Source: Saccharina japonica (Eukaryota; Sar; Phaeophyceae; Laminariales; Laminariaceae). From it: DNA of 64,000 nucleotides. Below, one piece after another: positions 11,284-21,985 of the stretch; the first letter of the stretch is position 1, and each line of letters begins with the position of its first letter. The stretch covers positions 76,186 to 140,185 of the forward strand of contig MEHQ01000140.1 in the NCBI GenBank assembly GCA_008828725.1, written 5' to 3'. The position numbers were made by a program, and so were the translations under genes. The notes beneath the pieces were generated by a model, which was not told the origin of the DNA, did not search any database, and worked only from the letters and a program-made list of their open reading frames with translations.

Positions 11284-11325
<42 letters not shown>

Positions 11326-11369
11326 GATGTTCTTTAGAAAATGACAACGAGTTTGCGTTGTTGTTGCTC
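11072..11369 (-). CDS. probable upstream exon of the RWP-RK gene
   Basis: One minus frame reads DLMRLHMVYTLVEPTPHP, then QRFRVAAAKPFSQQRDAARE and AISLAEAAQHRPLARMQLHN, with GC-ending codons typical of real coding sequence. The donor TTG|GTGTGCG at 11071 leaves two bases, which match the one-base start of the exon at 10063. The spliced product would continue KLCGW-FRGPLN. The 5' edge is unsure. The frame is open past a (AGC)n Ser tract to 11427, and a CGACGAG acceptor ending at 11370 would fit the phase of the exon at 12285-12447. No known domain was recognised. Assignment to this gene rests on strand, spacing and phase only. Confidence 0.45.
11284..11323. repeat. (CTG)13 microsatellite
   Basis: Pure CTG units. 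They would read as Ser, Gln or Ala runs on the minus strand depending on frame. The tract lies within the proposed upstream RWP-RK exon. Confidence 0.97.
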
Positions 11370-12284
11370 GTCGTATATATATCTCGTGGGGGTACAGCAG
11401 TATAATATTACAGGGGGGACACATCAATCACAGGGATTTCAGGAACAAAGGGTGTGGGGAAGCCGCATCACATTCCTTCTGGGTCTCGAGCAAGCAGCAG
11501 CAGCAGCAGTCAGTGCGCGTTTGCATTTTGTACTTCGTGCTGCTGGAGAGCGTTTGTTCTGTCTGGTTGTGGGCGGGGAGAGAGAGGAGGGGGGTCTGCT
11601 GTCTGCTCTTTACTGGGGACGAGACCGACTGAACTGCATGTTGTTGACCACATCTGGCCCGAGACAGCGAGCCCGAAAACTCACTTGTTTTCATAGTAGT
11701 AGGTATATACGAGGCACTACAGGCAGTACTACCACACTCTGTTCTACTACTGCTGCTACTTCTGCTGTGTTGTAGTGTATTGCTGCAGCTGCAGGCATAC
11801 GGAGTGAAATAAAATTATTCGACAAGAGTCCACAGCAGCAGCAGCAGCAGCAGCAGTAGCAGTCCAGTCCCCCCCCCTCAAGCCAGAATTGTACATACAC
11901 ATCACATACAGAGGGTTCGAGAGATAGATGCTGCTTTTGACTATTTTTTACTGTTTTTCTTGAAAGAGTCCCTCTTCCTGTTTTGGTGTTTCGGTTTCCA
12001 GCTGCTGCTGCTGCTGGTTTTTTCCTTCTACTCTAATTTCGAGTGACATAAAGAAAGGCCCAAAAGCATGCTCTTTCGTTTCGACTTGTTTGTGGTATGC
12101 CCTCGGAGCAACACGGGAATCTCTCTCCTCTGTACCAAAACCTCGCACGGCGAAAGCAAAGCCCTCACACCACCACAACAACTAACTCCACAGCACACCA
12201 CCGCAGGCCTAGCGGCGGCGACACAGAGCCCTCGCAATGCGTGCGTAGACAATGCTCATGTGTGCTTCGCGCCTGCCCGCTCAC

Positions 12285-12447
12285 CGCTTCTTCTGCAGGC
12301 CTGCTGCTGCTGCTGCTGCCGCTGATGCTGCTGCTGCTGCTGCTCTGCTGCTGCTGCTGCTGGCTGCTGCTGCTGGCTAGTAGTAGGTGTGCCCTTGCCT
12401 CCTGGTCCTAATAATCCACCGCTACTTATTTTATATGTATCTACCAC
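12285..12447 (-). CDS. probable Gln-rich exon of the RWP-RK gene
   Basis: The minus frame reads VVDTYKISSGGLLGPGGKGT, PTTS, then Gln/Ala/His-rich sequence made of CAG units, and ends QACRRS. It ends at a GTGAGC donor (12284). The acceptor TTTTGGAG in front of 12447 makes it phase 0 at its start, matching the exon that ends at 12532. The opposite strand reads only poly-Leu/Cys, which argues for the minus strand. Gln-rich segments outside the domain are common in transcription regulators. Without transcript evidence the exon remains a proposal. Confidence 0.42.
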
Positions 12448-12531
12448 CTCCAAAACAAGCCTCTCGCGTGGACCAAATCCTTGCGCCTTGGGCTAACGAG
12501 AGCGACAGCATACCGGCACAGACTCACTCAC

Positions 12532-12747
12532 CAGCTCTGAGAGACTCCCCTTGTGCACGTGAGAAAAACCTCCAACTGCGCCTGTTGCCAGAGGGCCTTC
12601 GAGAATCTGTGCGTCGGGACGTGGAGGTCCGAGCTCGCTCGTTGCTTGGAAAAAATATTGCGGTACCGAAAAGTCTGCCCGTCCAATCACAGCGGAGGGC
12701 TCTGACATTTTGGACACGTTCCCGCCGAAAAAACGCTTCTCCGTCAT
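12532..12747 (-). CDS. possible first exon of the RWP-RK gene
   Basis: The frame starts with ATG at 12747 (a second ATG lies at 12708) and reads MTEKRFFGGNVSKMSEPSAV, then GRADFSVPQYFFQATSEL and GFSHVHKGSLSEL. It stops at a GTGAGTGAG donor (12531-12523), which would give an 84-bp intron before the next exon in the same phase. No domain was recognised. A plus-strand frame over the same bases is also open, so strand is not settled. Confidence 0.38.
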
Positions 12748-13026
12748 AAATTAGAGATTTTTTGTGGTGCACATTTCATCGATCAAAATCATTTTTTCGC
12801 GTATTTTAATTCCTACTATTTTTCCCGACACTATTTTACTATTTCTTCTTGGTTTAAGTTGGTTTCTTGATTTCTTGATTTCTTCGCACACTACAGCACA
12901 GTATAAAATCACGTATTCGTACCTGGTACATAGCGTATCATATTGCATTGATCAGATAACTTTTTATCAACCGTTTTTGAGGTTGTTGTTTGTTCTTCTT
13001 GTTGTTGTTGTTGATGATGTTGTTTT

Positions 13027-13056
13027 TGCTGCTGCTGCTGCTGCTGCTGCTGCTGT
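13027..13056. repeat. (CTG)9 microsatellite
   Basis: Pure trinucleotide run in otherwise T-rich noncoding DNA upstream of the RWP-RK gene. Confidence 0.95.
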
Positions 13057-14171
13057 GTGATGCTGTATGTGCTGTGATGCCGTGGGTGATGGATGAAGTC
13101 GATTTTATTTTTTGTTAATAGTAATAAAATGTTGATTTGTTGTTGATTTCTTCGTACATATTGATTAAATAATTATCAACCAACCGTTTTTCGTGAGTGT
13201 TTTGTTTTTATTGTCATGCTGTGCGACGCGCTGCCTTCTTTTCTTCCGCTTCTGTCCTCGTTGCTGTGTGAGTATCATACGAGTGAATGTATCACAACAC
13301 ACACAAGAAAATAATGTCATCGAATTTCTACGAAGTGGCGAGGCGGCCGCGGGTTGGAAGCAGACTACGTACACACGTACGTATGGTATGTACAATACAT
13401 ATCATAAATACCCATCCATACTGTGCTGCACCTCGGAGGACGAGACACAGACACGCACCTGCCTGTAGATTCGCCCAACAACGAACGCCCACTCACTACT
13501 ACATACTACGTAGTAAACGTATGATACATGACCAATTTGACAATCAATGTATATTCTCTCTCCTCTCTCGTTGTCGAGCTATCTCGATTATTATCTGTCT
13601 CTATCTTTTATCAATTTAATACTCGTACTACGACTCATACACTGCGACTTGGTTGGTGCAGCTGTCTGTCTGTGCTCTGCAGCTAACTGTTATTGTTATC
13701 ATCGTAGTTGTTCATCACGCTATTTCTGTGTGCCTGTACGTGCATGCATGTATGTATGATATGATGATACGTACATATATGGGTAATGATATAATATGTA
13801 TGTGCTTATGACCATATAATGTTACTGCTTGCTGCTGTTGTTGTTGTACTCGTATATAATACGAGTATGTGTATCATATACGAAATCTATTCCAGGTATA
13901 CGAGCATGTATGTACGATATTATGTATACGTACGTACGGTATGTGCGCTGCACAACGGCAAGCCGCAGCAAATCAGAAGCAGCACAGCTGCAGCACTACG
14001 TACCGGTCGTACGCACGTACGTACTGAGTACGTTTCGTAAGAGTACTCTGTGTAGCAGCACCAGCACCGATGGCTACGAAGAAGCATCAACTAAGGAAGT
14101 GTAACAACAGCGGCGGCGGCTGGTGAAGTATGAAGTATTGCAGCACGCTCCTCCTCCTGCTGGTACGCAGA

Positions 14172-14705
14172 TGGCTGCAGATACTTGTACAACATGTGAG
14201 ATATATATGGCCGTAGCTGTCGCTACTCGTAGGAATTCGCGCGGCGGGATATTTGTAACCGTCGTCAACTTGTGTGCGTTGGGTGTCGCCGATAAAAAAC
14301 GAAAAACGAAATAATATTATGTTACGTTATTCCGCTGTGGATTTCGGAGATCATCGCGGTCGTACGTAGATCCACTTGACAGCGTTTTCGAAGGGGAGCC
14401 GTCGAAATTAGAAAAACCCGCGTTCGCTCGTATGGCCGCAGATATATGTAAGATAACATACGTAGCTGTCGCTACTCGTATAGGATCTCGCGCGGCAGGA
14501 TATTTGTAACTGTCGTCAACTTGTGTGTGTTGGATCTTGATGAAAAACGAAAAGCGAAATCATGTGATGCTATTCCGCAGTGAATTTCGGAGATCATCGC
14601 GGTCGTACGTAGATCCACCTGACAGCGTTTTCGAAGGGGATCCATCCCTAAAAGAAAAGCGCCGTCGACATTGGAAAAACTCGCGTTCGCTCGTAAAAAT
14701 AGATC
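14172..14705. repeat. 243-bp tandem duplication
   Basis: The marker ATTTCGGAGATCATCGCGGT recurs at 14341 and 14584, and GCTGTCGCTACTCGTA recurs at 14216 and 14466. About 2.2 diverged units are present. Each has a long AAAACGAAAA-type stretch and a GTTTTCGAAGGGGA block. No conserved frame was found. Confidence 0.9.
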
Positions 14706-15140
14706 CAGCGGAGTATCTCCCTTTAGCGCCTGCTGTTTCTTATGTATGATGTATATTATATTGTCTATCTCCCTTCTTCCCCTCGCTGCCTCGGCAAGGT
14801 TTTTGCTTTGGCATGGCCCATAGCGAGGGGGGGGGTCTTTCTAGCGAGCAAGGCTAGACTCACCCTCAAGCGGACCGATACCTTCTTGCTGCCGCGCACC
14901 CGCCGCGAAGCGTGTGCAGCGGTAGAGTTGGATCGGCCCTGGTGCGTCAGGCGCAAAAGTTCAGATGCACGGGCCTTTTTGGCCGTCGGTGTAGACAGCA
15001 ATGTCCATCTCACTTTTGTGCGCGGAGGCAGACGCCATCAGAAAGGTGGACGGACACTACGTACACAGCCCTAGGTATGTTTGCTAGAGGGAGCTGTACT
15101 GTCTCAGTAACCTGGCTTCGCCATCAAAGGAGGAGGGAGC

Positions 15141-15527
15141 GTGTGGCGACGAGCTGTTGTTGGACTGGTCAATCCCTTCAGCGCGAGAAATTTTGTTTTC
15201 CAGACCAAGCACCCTGAGTGCAACGAGGGAGAAAGCGAGGAGCCGACTGGGAAGGGCAGCAACGAGAGCGTGTACGGACGGAGGGGGTCGAGTGTGGTCG
15301 TGCTAGGACTGGCCGAGCGGCACCGGAGCGGCGCGCCTGAGCAGCAGCACAGCAGCGCGCCGGCGCAGCAGCACAGCAGCGCACAGGAGAAGCGATCCGG
15401 AGCACGGACGACATCGACCCGTGACGGACGAACATTATTGTTTTTCTGTTTTCTGTTGACAAATTCTTCGCTTTTTCCCCCGAATGTTGTTGTTGGGTCG
15501 GTGTGGATGACGTCACTGGTTTTGTAG
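15141..15527 (+). CDS. open frame of uncertain reality
   Basis: Reads NPFSARNFVFQTKHPEC, then EGESEEPTGKGSNES and a repeated QQHSSAP/QQHSSAQ. Codons are GC-ending and the region is GC-rich, unlike its surroundings. The minus strand is also open over 140 codons (an Ala/Arg-rich reading), so it may instead be the 5' region or promoter of a gene. The frame starts with GTG rather than ATG. No family recognised. Confidence 0.25.
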   Translation: MWRRAVVGLVNPFSARNFVFQTKHPECNEGESEEPTGKGSNESVYGRRGSSVVVLGLAERHRSGAPEQQHSSAPAQQHSSAQEKRSGARTTSTRDGRTLLFFCFLLTNSSLFPPNVVVGSVWMTSLVL

Positions 15528-16734
15528 AGAGACGCGGCAGAGATGGCGCGGACACCCCGGGTGCCTTCATTGTGTGCCTGATCGTGGAAGACCCCTTCAA
15601 TGTGGAACGATTCCTAATCAGTGTCGATGTTTATAATGCTGTGCCTAACACAGACCGTTCAGGATAGATTCGGGTAATTGTCAATGGACATGATGGCTTT
15701 GGTTGGCTGTTCTTTTTCACTGTGTGCCCGCGGACTGTCATTCTGGCAGCACTTCAGACAGCAGCTGCGTGCTCCATCTTGTTCCCACGCCTACCGTGTG
15801 TTTTTGTACAGACAGCACTTCAGACAGTAGTTACGCTGTAGTCGGCAAATTCATTGGTAAAGAGTGGGGGGGGGGCGATGCTGCTGTAGTCGAATGGAGA
15901 TTGCGGGCGTGTAGTTCAGTTTTGGACACGCATAACATGCTGTAGGGATTTTAGGTGTACCTCTTCGGACTTGTGTATCCTTTCCCTGCTAAGTGTGCGT
16001 GTTCTTTAGGATTCTCTGATGGCTCTAGCACTTTTGTGACCACGGGCTGTGATCTTGCTAGATCAGACTACAGGGATTAGCAACTGAAACGAGTTTAATG
16101 TGAAGACAACAACAACAACAACAACAACAATACAGTACCCTGACCTGGTACATTTCATCATGTTGTCATGTGATGCGTTTACTTCAAATCGCGACCACTA
16201 TTATTAGTATGATATGAATACTATTATTATACCAAAAGTACAAAAAAATACGTCGATCATAGCCGATGATATCTATGATATGTTTTCGAATGTGACGAGT
16301 GGTAGATACGGCACAGCAGGACCGCAGGAGGAGCAGTGCTATGGTACTGACTGCTTGGTTGGACTCACCATGACGACAATGTACGTACCATATCATACCA
16401 GATACCAAAAGGTATATGATACCGTATATCATACACCAGGCACCAGGTACCTGGTATATCATGTACCAGTACGGGACGGTCGCCGTGTTTTCGTGCTCCA
16501 TTGTTTCTTTTTTCGTCCTGCAGACCCCCCCCCGCTCATTGTCGGGGGCGATCTGGGTAATCTGTGGTTTTTCACACTCTGTCAAAGGAATGTGGGGTTC
16601 CCGTGTCGTGCATTTTTGGCGATGGCACACTTCCTACCCCCCCCCCCCCCCCGCTTCGCTGGGTGGGGATGATGTGGCGGTAGCATGATTTTTACGTTTT
16701 CGTCGACATATCCCCCCCCCGCGCGCACGCGCGA

Positions 16735-16785
16735 GCGTCTATGGTCATACGACTACTGCCACGCATGACATGATTACCCCCGCGC
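16735..16785 (+). mobile_element. poly(C)-tailed element, 3'-end remnant only
   Basis: Only the final ~45 bp are present (TATGGTCATACGACTACTGC, then CATGACATGATTACCCCC). Confidence 0.75.
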
Positions 16786-17039
16786 GTGCTTGAGGTGGTG
16801 TGGCGGTCGTTTTCGGGGTTAGACGCTTCTCCGGTCCCTTGCGGATAGGCTTGCTTTATTTTCACTTGTTCTTCGTGGCTTCGTAACCTCGCCGTCTAAA
16901 GGTGTGGGCGTTGGCTTTGAGGAGCGGCATGTTCGACTCATCATCCTCTATATGCGTACCAGGTAAGCAGTAATTAGTGGAACCGGTAGTTCCCCGAATT
17001 TCCCACGTTTCTGCATATTGTATGGCGCATCTCATCAGG

Positions 17040-18160
17040 ATGGGCTACGAGTTATATTATGTAGTACGTGGTATTGCCCTGGAAGGCCGGCAACACCCAA
17101 GACAGCCGATGAGGCCTCCCGCTGGCAGCGGGCGCAGGGTGGAATGGAAGGCCGGTAGCGGAGAAAGGCGCACCTGACGGCAGGGATACCCGCTTTGGGC
17201 CGACGATAGTTATGCGTCGGGCAGCGGGGTGGTACAACGCCGGGCCGACGGCGAGTGGAGGAAAGCGCACACGCTGCTACCTAGCTGTGACCGATATTCC
17301 CGCTTTGTGCCGACGATAGTTACGCGTCGGGCAGAGTGGCTGTTGCAGTGCGGCGGTGCTAGCATTCAGTACGTTGAGACCTAGCCACCGTCCGGACCAG
17401 TACTACGTCGAGGGTCAATTGAACAGGCAAGGATAGAGCTGTGGGAGGTTCCTTGGCACAACGATGGATATTTGCAGGATAGCTTCCCGAAATGGGAACG
17501 CATTGCTGTGCTTGCGGAAACCCTAAAAACTAAAAACGCAAAACTTTGCATCACCTGATACTTCTAAGTGCCCCCCCCAAAGACAAAGATCAAACTCAAA
17601 CTTTCTGTCCACCTGTCACAATATATGTCCAATAGTCACGTGTCCACCTGTTTTATACTGGTAGATATCGTCCGCAACGCGCTCGGTGCCTCGTTAACCA
17701 ACCGCATTGCCTGCACTAACAACTGGAATACTGGAAATTGGAGGGAACTTGATCCTGTGAGGAGCCGGACTGAGGCATTCCCTCGAACGAACTCAAACAG
17801 GAAGGTGAGACCAATCTCGGCAGTGCCCCGAGGGTTGACGCTGATCCTCCAAGAGGAAACCCGGGTATGTACCCCGGATGTCCCCTGACAACCATAAGAC
17901 CCGCGTTGTCACTCGTACTCGTCGTGCGTGGTTAGAAGAGTCTCGCTGTAATATCCAATTCGGGCGGATGAAAGGTGATCTGGAAGGTGGAAAGAGGGGG
18001 GAAGGGCTCTCGCCTCGTCCTAAATCTCTGGCCCCAATACGTATTGGCCTCCCAAGTAATACGCGTACGCCATCCTCTTCTCGTTTTCCTAAATCCTGGG
18101 GATTTACCCTTTACAGACCTTTCAGGGCAATACCTCAACAACACCGCAACATGTGATACA
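17040..18160. other. low-repeat segment with relic-like frames, unassigned
   Basis: Unlike its neighbours this segment lacks the common repeat families. CCCGCTTTGnGCCGACGATA with GCGTCGGGCAG occurs twice (from 17189 and 17299). A short plus frame near 17390-17559 reads IEQARIELWEVPW, LQDSFPKWERIAVLAETL and stops. Another frame near 17640-17880 contains NWRELDPVRSRTEAFPR. Neither belongs to a family recognised here. It could be a decayed retroelement or exons of an unrecognised gene. Confidence 0.4.
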
Positions 18161-18221
18161 AATAGCTCACCCTGATGAGCCGTATGGCGAAATCCCAGTT
18201 GTACGAACTAGAACACGGATC
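18161..18221 (+). ncRNA. hammerhead ribozyme-like core, possibly degenerate
   Basis: The core CTGATGA (18172-18178) is followed by a GCC-GTAT-GGC stem II and by GAAA (18189-18192). ATCC at 18192-18195 can pair with GGAT at 18217-18220 as stem III, followed by C as the cleavage-site H residue. Stem I, between the bases before 18172 and after 18221, pairs poorly, so this may be inactive. Hammerheads of this kind are known in Penelope-like and other retroelements. Confidence 0.4.
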
Positions 18222-18394
18222 GAATACACGGCTCCTCAAACCCACCCCCTCACCTAGTTCATACCTCTACCCTGCGAGGCTACGAAGCCTCCTGAAGAAA
18301 GCTTTCGAAGGAAAAAAGTAAGGAAGCCTCGCGTAAGGGGCTCGAAAAACGTCAGACACTGAAGCTACCGCCCCATCCCCAGCGAGGAGGGGAA

Positions 18395-18615
18395 GGGGGG
18401 AGGAGTTTGTACTCATGTCATGGATGGCCGTAGTCGTATGACCATAGACCCTCACATCACTACAATGCCGGGGCGGAAGACGTCAGGTTTTCACCGACCA
18501 GGCAGATTGCACCAAGCGCGCAGCGCCGTGAGGTGTTGGGCGATTAACATGAGGGGTGACCTGCATCCTACCAAGAACCGCTTGTGAGGAGGACTTGCAT
18601 ATGGATAACAGCTTT
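18395..18615 (-). mobile_element. poly(C)-tailed long-body element, truncated
   Basis: Holds GTACTCATGTCATGG at its 3' (left) side and the GGACTTGCATATGGA block at the right. It stops where the next copy's G run begins. Confidence 0.9.
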
Positions 18616-18625
18616 TAATTCATTG

Positions 18626-19160
18626 TGGGGGGGTGTACTCATGTCGTGCACGGCCGTAGTCGTATGACCATAGACCCTCGCATCCCTACAATGCCGGGAC
18701 GGAGCGCGTTGGGTTTTCACCAACCAGGCAGACATTGCTTGCACCAAGCGCGAAGCGCCGTGAGGTATTGGGCGAGTCGCATGGAGGGTGAGCTGCATCC
18801 TGCTAAGAACCGCCTCTGAGGCGGACTTGCATATGGACGACAGCTTCAATGAGTTAATTTAATTTCTGGTGTGGCCACTTCCGGAGACAGCAATGGGTTT
18901 TACTATGTAACTGCCTCGCGGACGCCTTACCATATTAACACTACGTGATACGACCATTCCCCTTGTGCGGAACAAAGGTTCTCCACCCCGCACAAATGAT
19001 CTACTCGACCGCCAGCTTTGGTGACCGCCAAAACAAAATAACAAAAAAAACGGCACCCTGGTTGTCTAGCTCACGCAGCGAGAGGCGTGTTTTACAGCGT
19101 CGTTGCCAACCGACGCCAACCCAACCTATAAATATATCATATATTTATAGGGGGGGGGGG
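18626..19160 (-). mobile_element. poly(C)-tailed long-body element, near full length
   Basis: Reference copy. Plus-strand order: G run, GTACTCATGTCGTGCACGG, GCCGGGACGGAGCGCGTTGG, CATGGAGGGTGAGCTGC, GGTGTGGCCACTTCCGG, ATGATCTACTCGACCGCCAG, GCGTCGTTGCCAACC, then an AT-rich end (TATAAATATATCATATA). The sense strand is minus, giving a 3' poly(C) tail. A TGGCGTCGGTTGG stretch near the sense 5' end resembles a pol III A box, but no B box was found. No protein is encoded. Confidence 0.92.
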
Positions 19161-19376
19161 GGCGAAATTGCATTCTCATTCTTGAAATCGAAAGGACACA
19201 AAAATGTCTACCGTTACATCCCAAGCGACGGGGGTGGGGGGTGTACTAATCTCATGCACGGCCATAGTCATGGGAAGGGCGAAACTTTACCTTCGAAAAC
19301 GCGCGTAAAAATTACACTCCTGTGCATCAGTATGAAAGGCCACATTATAACCCCAACCACCTTCGGCGATGAGCGG

Positions 19377-19426
19377 GGGGCTGGGGGGGGGGGGGGGGGG
19401 GGGGAGGGGGGGGGGGGGGGGCGCCG

Positions 19427-19480
<54 letters not shown>
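19377..19480. repeat. poly(G) tract of about 100 bp
   Basis: The tract is almost pure G with only a few interruptions (one GCGCCGCG). Length may be unreliable in the assembly. Confidence 0.95.
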
Positions 19481-19483
<3 letters not shown>

Positions 19484-19904
19484 GACGAAAAAACACAAGA
19501 AGACGCTAGGGTTGAAACGCTAGGGTTGAAAACGAGGCAGTAAAAAAAATCATCACAAAACCCGGAGCGGCCGCAAAACTGCGGACACACTGTAAGAATA
19601 CTACGTAGGTATGAAAATCGTCTCGCTAAACCGGAGTAGAACATCGTTACGTGTAACCCTGCAGAAAAAACGACGTCGAAACCGAGGTGGAAAAACGCAT
19701 TATCATCCGGAAAACTAGACCCCAAAAAGTCACAAAAAATCGGAAGGCAAACAATCAAGTGCAGTACAGGCCGTGATATTCCGCGTCTGTCTTCGCCTCG
19801 GGACTTGTCTACGTTACGTTGGAGCCCACGAACAAACGCGCTACATACTGATAATAATATTAATAATATGTGGATTTCACACCACGGACACACAGTCGGT
19901 TCCA

Positions 19905-20110
19905 TCTTCATGATCTACAAGCAGCAGACCTTTCAAGGCAGATCTATTCTCGACTTTATAATATCTAGCTCATATTGCCGGGTGGGACCCGGATAATCTG
20001 TACCAGGTATGATCTAAGACACAGTTTCCCCGGTTGGATCTGTACTACACAGATCCTGCACAATGCAACCCCTCACAACTAGATCGTTTAGATCATCTTA
20101 TGTCCGAGAT
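19905..20110. repeat. GATC-rich composite element, short copy
   Basis: Contains CATGATCTACAAGCAG, CCTTTCAAGGCAGATCT, GCCGGGTGGGACCCG, GGATCTGTACTACACAGATC and CCTCACAACTAGATCG, in the order also found at 22640-23160 and 53400-53600. The long tandem arm is missing here. Confidence 0.8.
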
Positions 20111-20682
20111 GTGGTGGGTTTGCGGACGCCAATAAACCCGAACAGCCCTCGTTTCCTTCCAGGGCAACACCACAACATACTTTCTCTCGGCGCGACGACG
20201 ATGCGACAAATATAACATCTTACACAAGTGCTACGCAATACCTGGTACGAGGTACATGGGCAGGAGGATGGTTGGAATAGAGAGATATGTACATACATGG
20301 CGGCGACGAGCCCCCCTGCCGCGATGCGGTGGACGTGTGGACGCGCGACAACACGCGTGCACGCATGCGCATGTGCCCAAAAACGCCGGAGCGAAGGTGA
20401 ACAAGCAGCAGCCGCTACGTATTGGTCTAGTAGTCACCTCTGACCGAGTGGTCCAGTAGGTTATCTCTTCTGGTCAGTAAACGGTATGCGTGAGTTCAAT
20501 GTATCGGCTATAATGTCATCAACTATTCCAGGTGGGAAAAAAATGGGGAAGGACGGAAGGTGGACTCCTCCTCCATTCTGACCAGCAGTGCTTGGCGAGG
20601 GGTTCTCGCCCCGGAGGATAATGCCCCCCGAGACTGAGTCGAACTCACAAAACGTAAAATGTGTAAATCAGGAGGGATATCA

Positions 20683-20744
20683 TAGCCTACTACTCTATAT
20701 ACTCAGTCAGCGCGGACTGACTGTGTATATAGAGTAGTAGGCTA
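20683..20744. repeat. 62-bp near-perfect hairpin
   Basis: TAGCCTACTACTCTATATAC is mirrored by GTATATAGAGTAGTAGGCTA, with inner arms CAGTCAG and CTGACTG around a CGCGGA loop. It could be a tiny MITE or a structured transcript end. Confidence 0.9.
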
Positions 20745-20844
20745 CCCCTTCTACCTTCTGACCATACAGCCGCTCCTCCACCGCGATCTCCCGCACACTC
20801 AATCAAGCGGCTTAGGATCCCCCGCCAAGCTTCCAGTATCACCG

Positions 20845-21385
20845 GGGGGGGGGGGGGGGGGGTACTTTCATATTCATTGCATGGCCGTAGTCGTATGACC
20901 AACAGACCCTCGCATCCTACAATGCCGGGACGGAGCGCGTTGGTTTTCACCAACCAGGCAGACAATTGCTTGCACCAAGCGCGAAACGCCGTGAGGTATT
21001 GGGCGAGTGCGCATGGAAGGTGAGCTGGCATCTGCTAAGACCGCCTCTGAGGCGGAGCTTGCATATGGACGACAGCTTCAATGAGTTAATTTAATTTCTG
21101 GTGTGGCCACTTCCGGAGACAGCAATGGGAGCACTATGTAACTGCTCGCGGACGCCTTACCATATTAACACTAACGTGATAACGACGCATTCCCCTTGTG
21201 CGGAACAAGGTTTTCCACCTCGCACAAATGATCTACTCGACCGCCAGCTTTGGTGACCGCCAAAACAATAACAAAAAAACGGCACCCTGGTTGTCTAGCT
21301 CACGCAGCAAGTGGCGTGTTTTACAGCGTCGTTGCCAACCGACGCCACACCAACCTATAAATATATCATATATTTTATATGACGG
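20845..21385 (-). mobile_element. poly(C)-tailed long-body element, near full length
   Basis: Same order as the copy at 18626, including the AT-rich TATAAATATATCATATA end. Several small indels distinguish it. Confidence 0.92.
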
Positions 21386-21466
21386 GGGGGGGGGGGGTAC
21401 TTAATATTCATGCATGGCCGTAGTCGTATGACCACAGATCCTCGCATCCCTACAATGGGGGGGGGG
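21386..21466 (-). mobile_element. poly(C)-tailed element fragment between two G tracts
   Basis: About 70 bp of the element (GTAC...ATTCATGCATGGCC to CCCTACAATG) lie between G runs. The right G run is the tail of the next copy. Confidence 0.85.
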
Positions 21467-21985
21467 GGGGGGTGTACTCATGTTGTGCACGGCCGTAGTC
21501 ATATTGACCATAGACCCTCGCATCCCTACAATGCCGGAACGGAGCGCGTTGGGTTTTTCACCAACCAGGCAGACATTGCTTGCACGCAAGCGCGAAACGC
21601 CGTGAGGTATTGGGCGAGTCGCATGGAGGGTGAGCTGCATCCTGCTAATAACCGCCTCTGAGGCGGACTTGCATATGGACGGCAGCTTCAATGAGTTAAT
21701 TTAATTTCTGGTGTGGCCACTTCCGGAGACAGCAATGGGTTTTACTATGTAACTGCCTCGCGGACGCCTTACCATATTAACACTACGTGGTACGACCATT
21801 CCCCTTGTGCGGAGCAAAGGTTCTCCACCCCGCACAAATGATCTACTCGACCGCCAGCTTTGGTGACCGCCAAAACAAATAACAAAAAAAAAACGGCACC
21901 CTGGTTGTCTAGCTCACGCAGCGAGTGGCGTGTTTTACAGCGTCGTTGCCAACCGACGCCAACCCAACCTACAAATATGGGGAGC
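21467..21985 (-). mobile_element. poly(C)-tailed long-body element, near full length
   Basis: Very similar to 18626-19160 throughout. It lacks the AT-rich terminal stretch and ends at CCAACCTACAAATATGG. Confidence 0.92.

Noticed and set aside
10652..11347. 231-residue frame with a Gln run and a Pro run
   Set aside because: It runs through a poly(G) tract and TE-like sequence in a frame different from the better coding frame over 11072-11369. Its C-terminal half is T-rich noncoding DNA.
15178..15600. Minus-strand frame with KTIMFVRHG resembling the start of a phosphoglycerate mutase
   Set aside because: The conserved glutamate and the rest of the fold are missing. The following sequence is Ala/Arg/Cys-rich low complexity.
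17000..17045. Second hammerhead core (minus-strand CTGATGAG near 17036)
   Set aside because: The following bases do not make a stem II that closes directly before the GAAA.
19268..19911. Pro-rich frames across the long G tract
   Set aside because: They are produced only by homopolymer C on the complementary strand.
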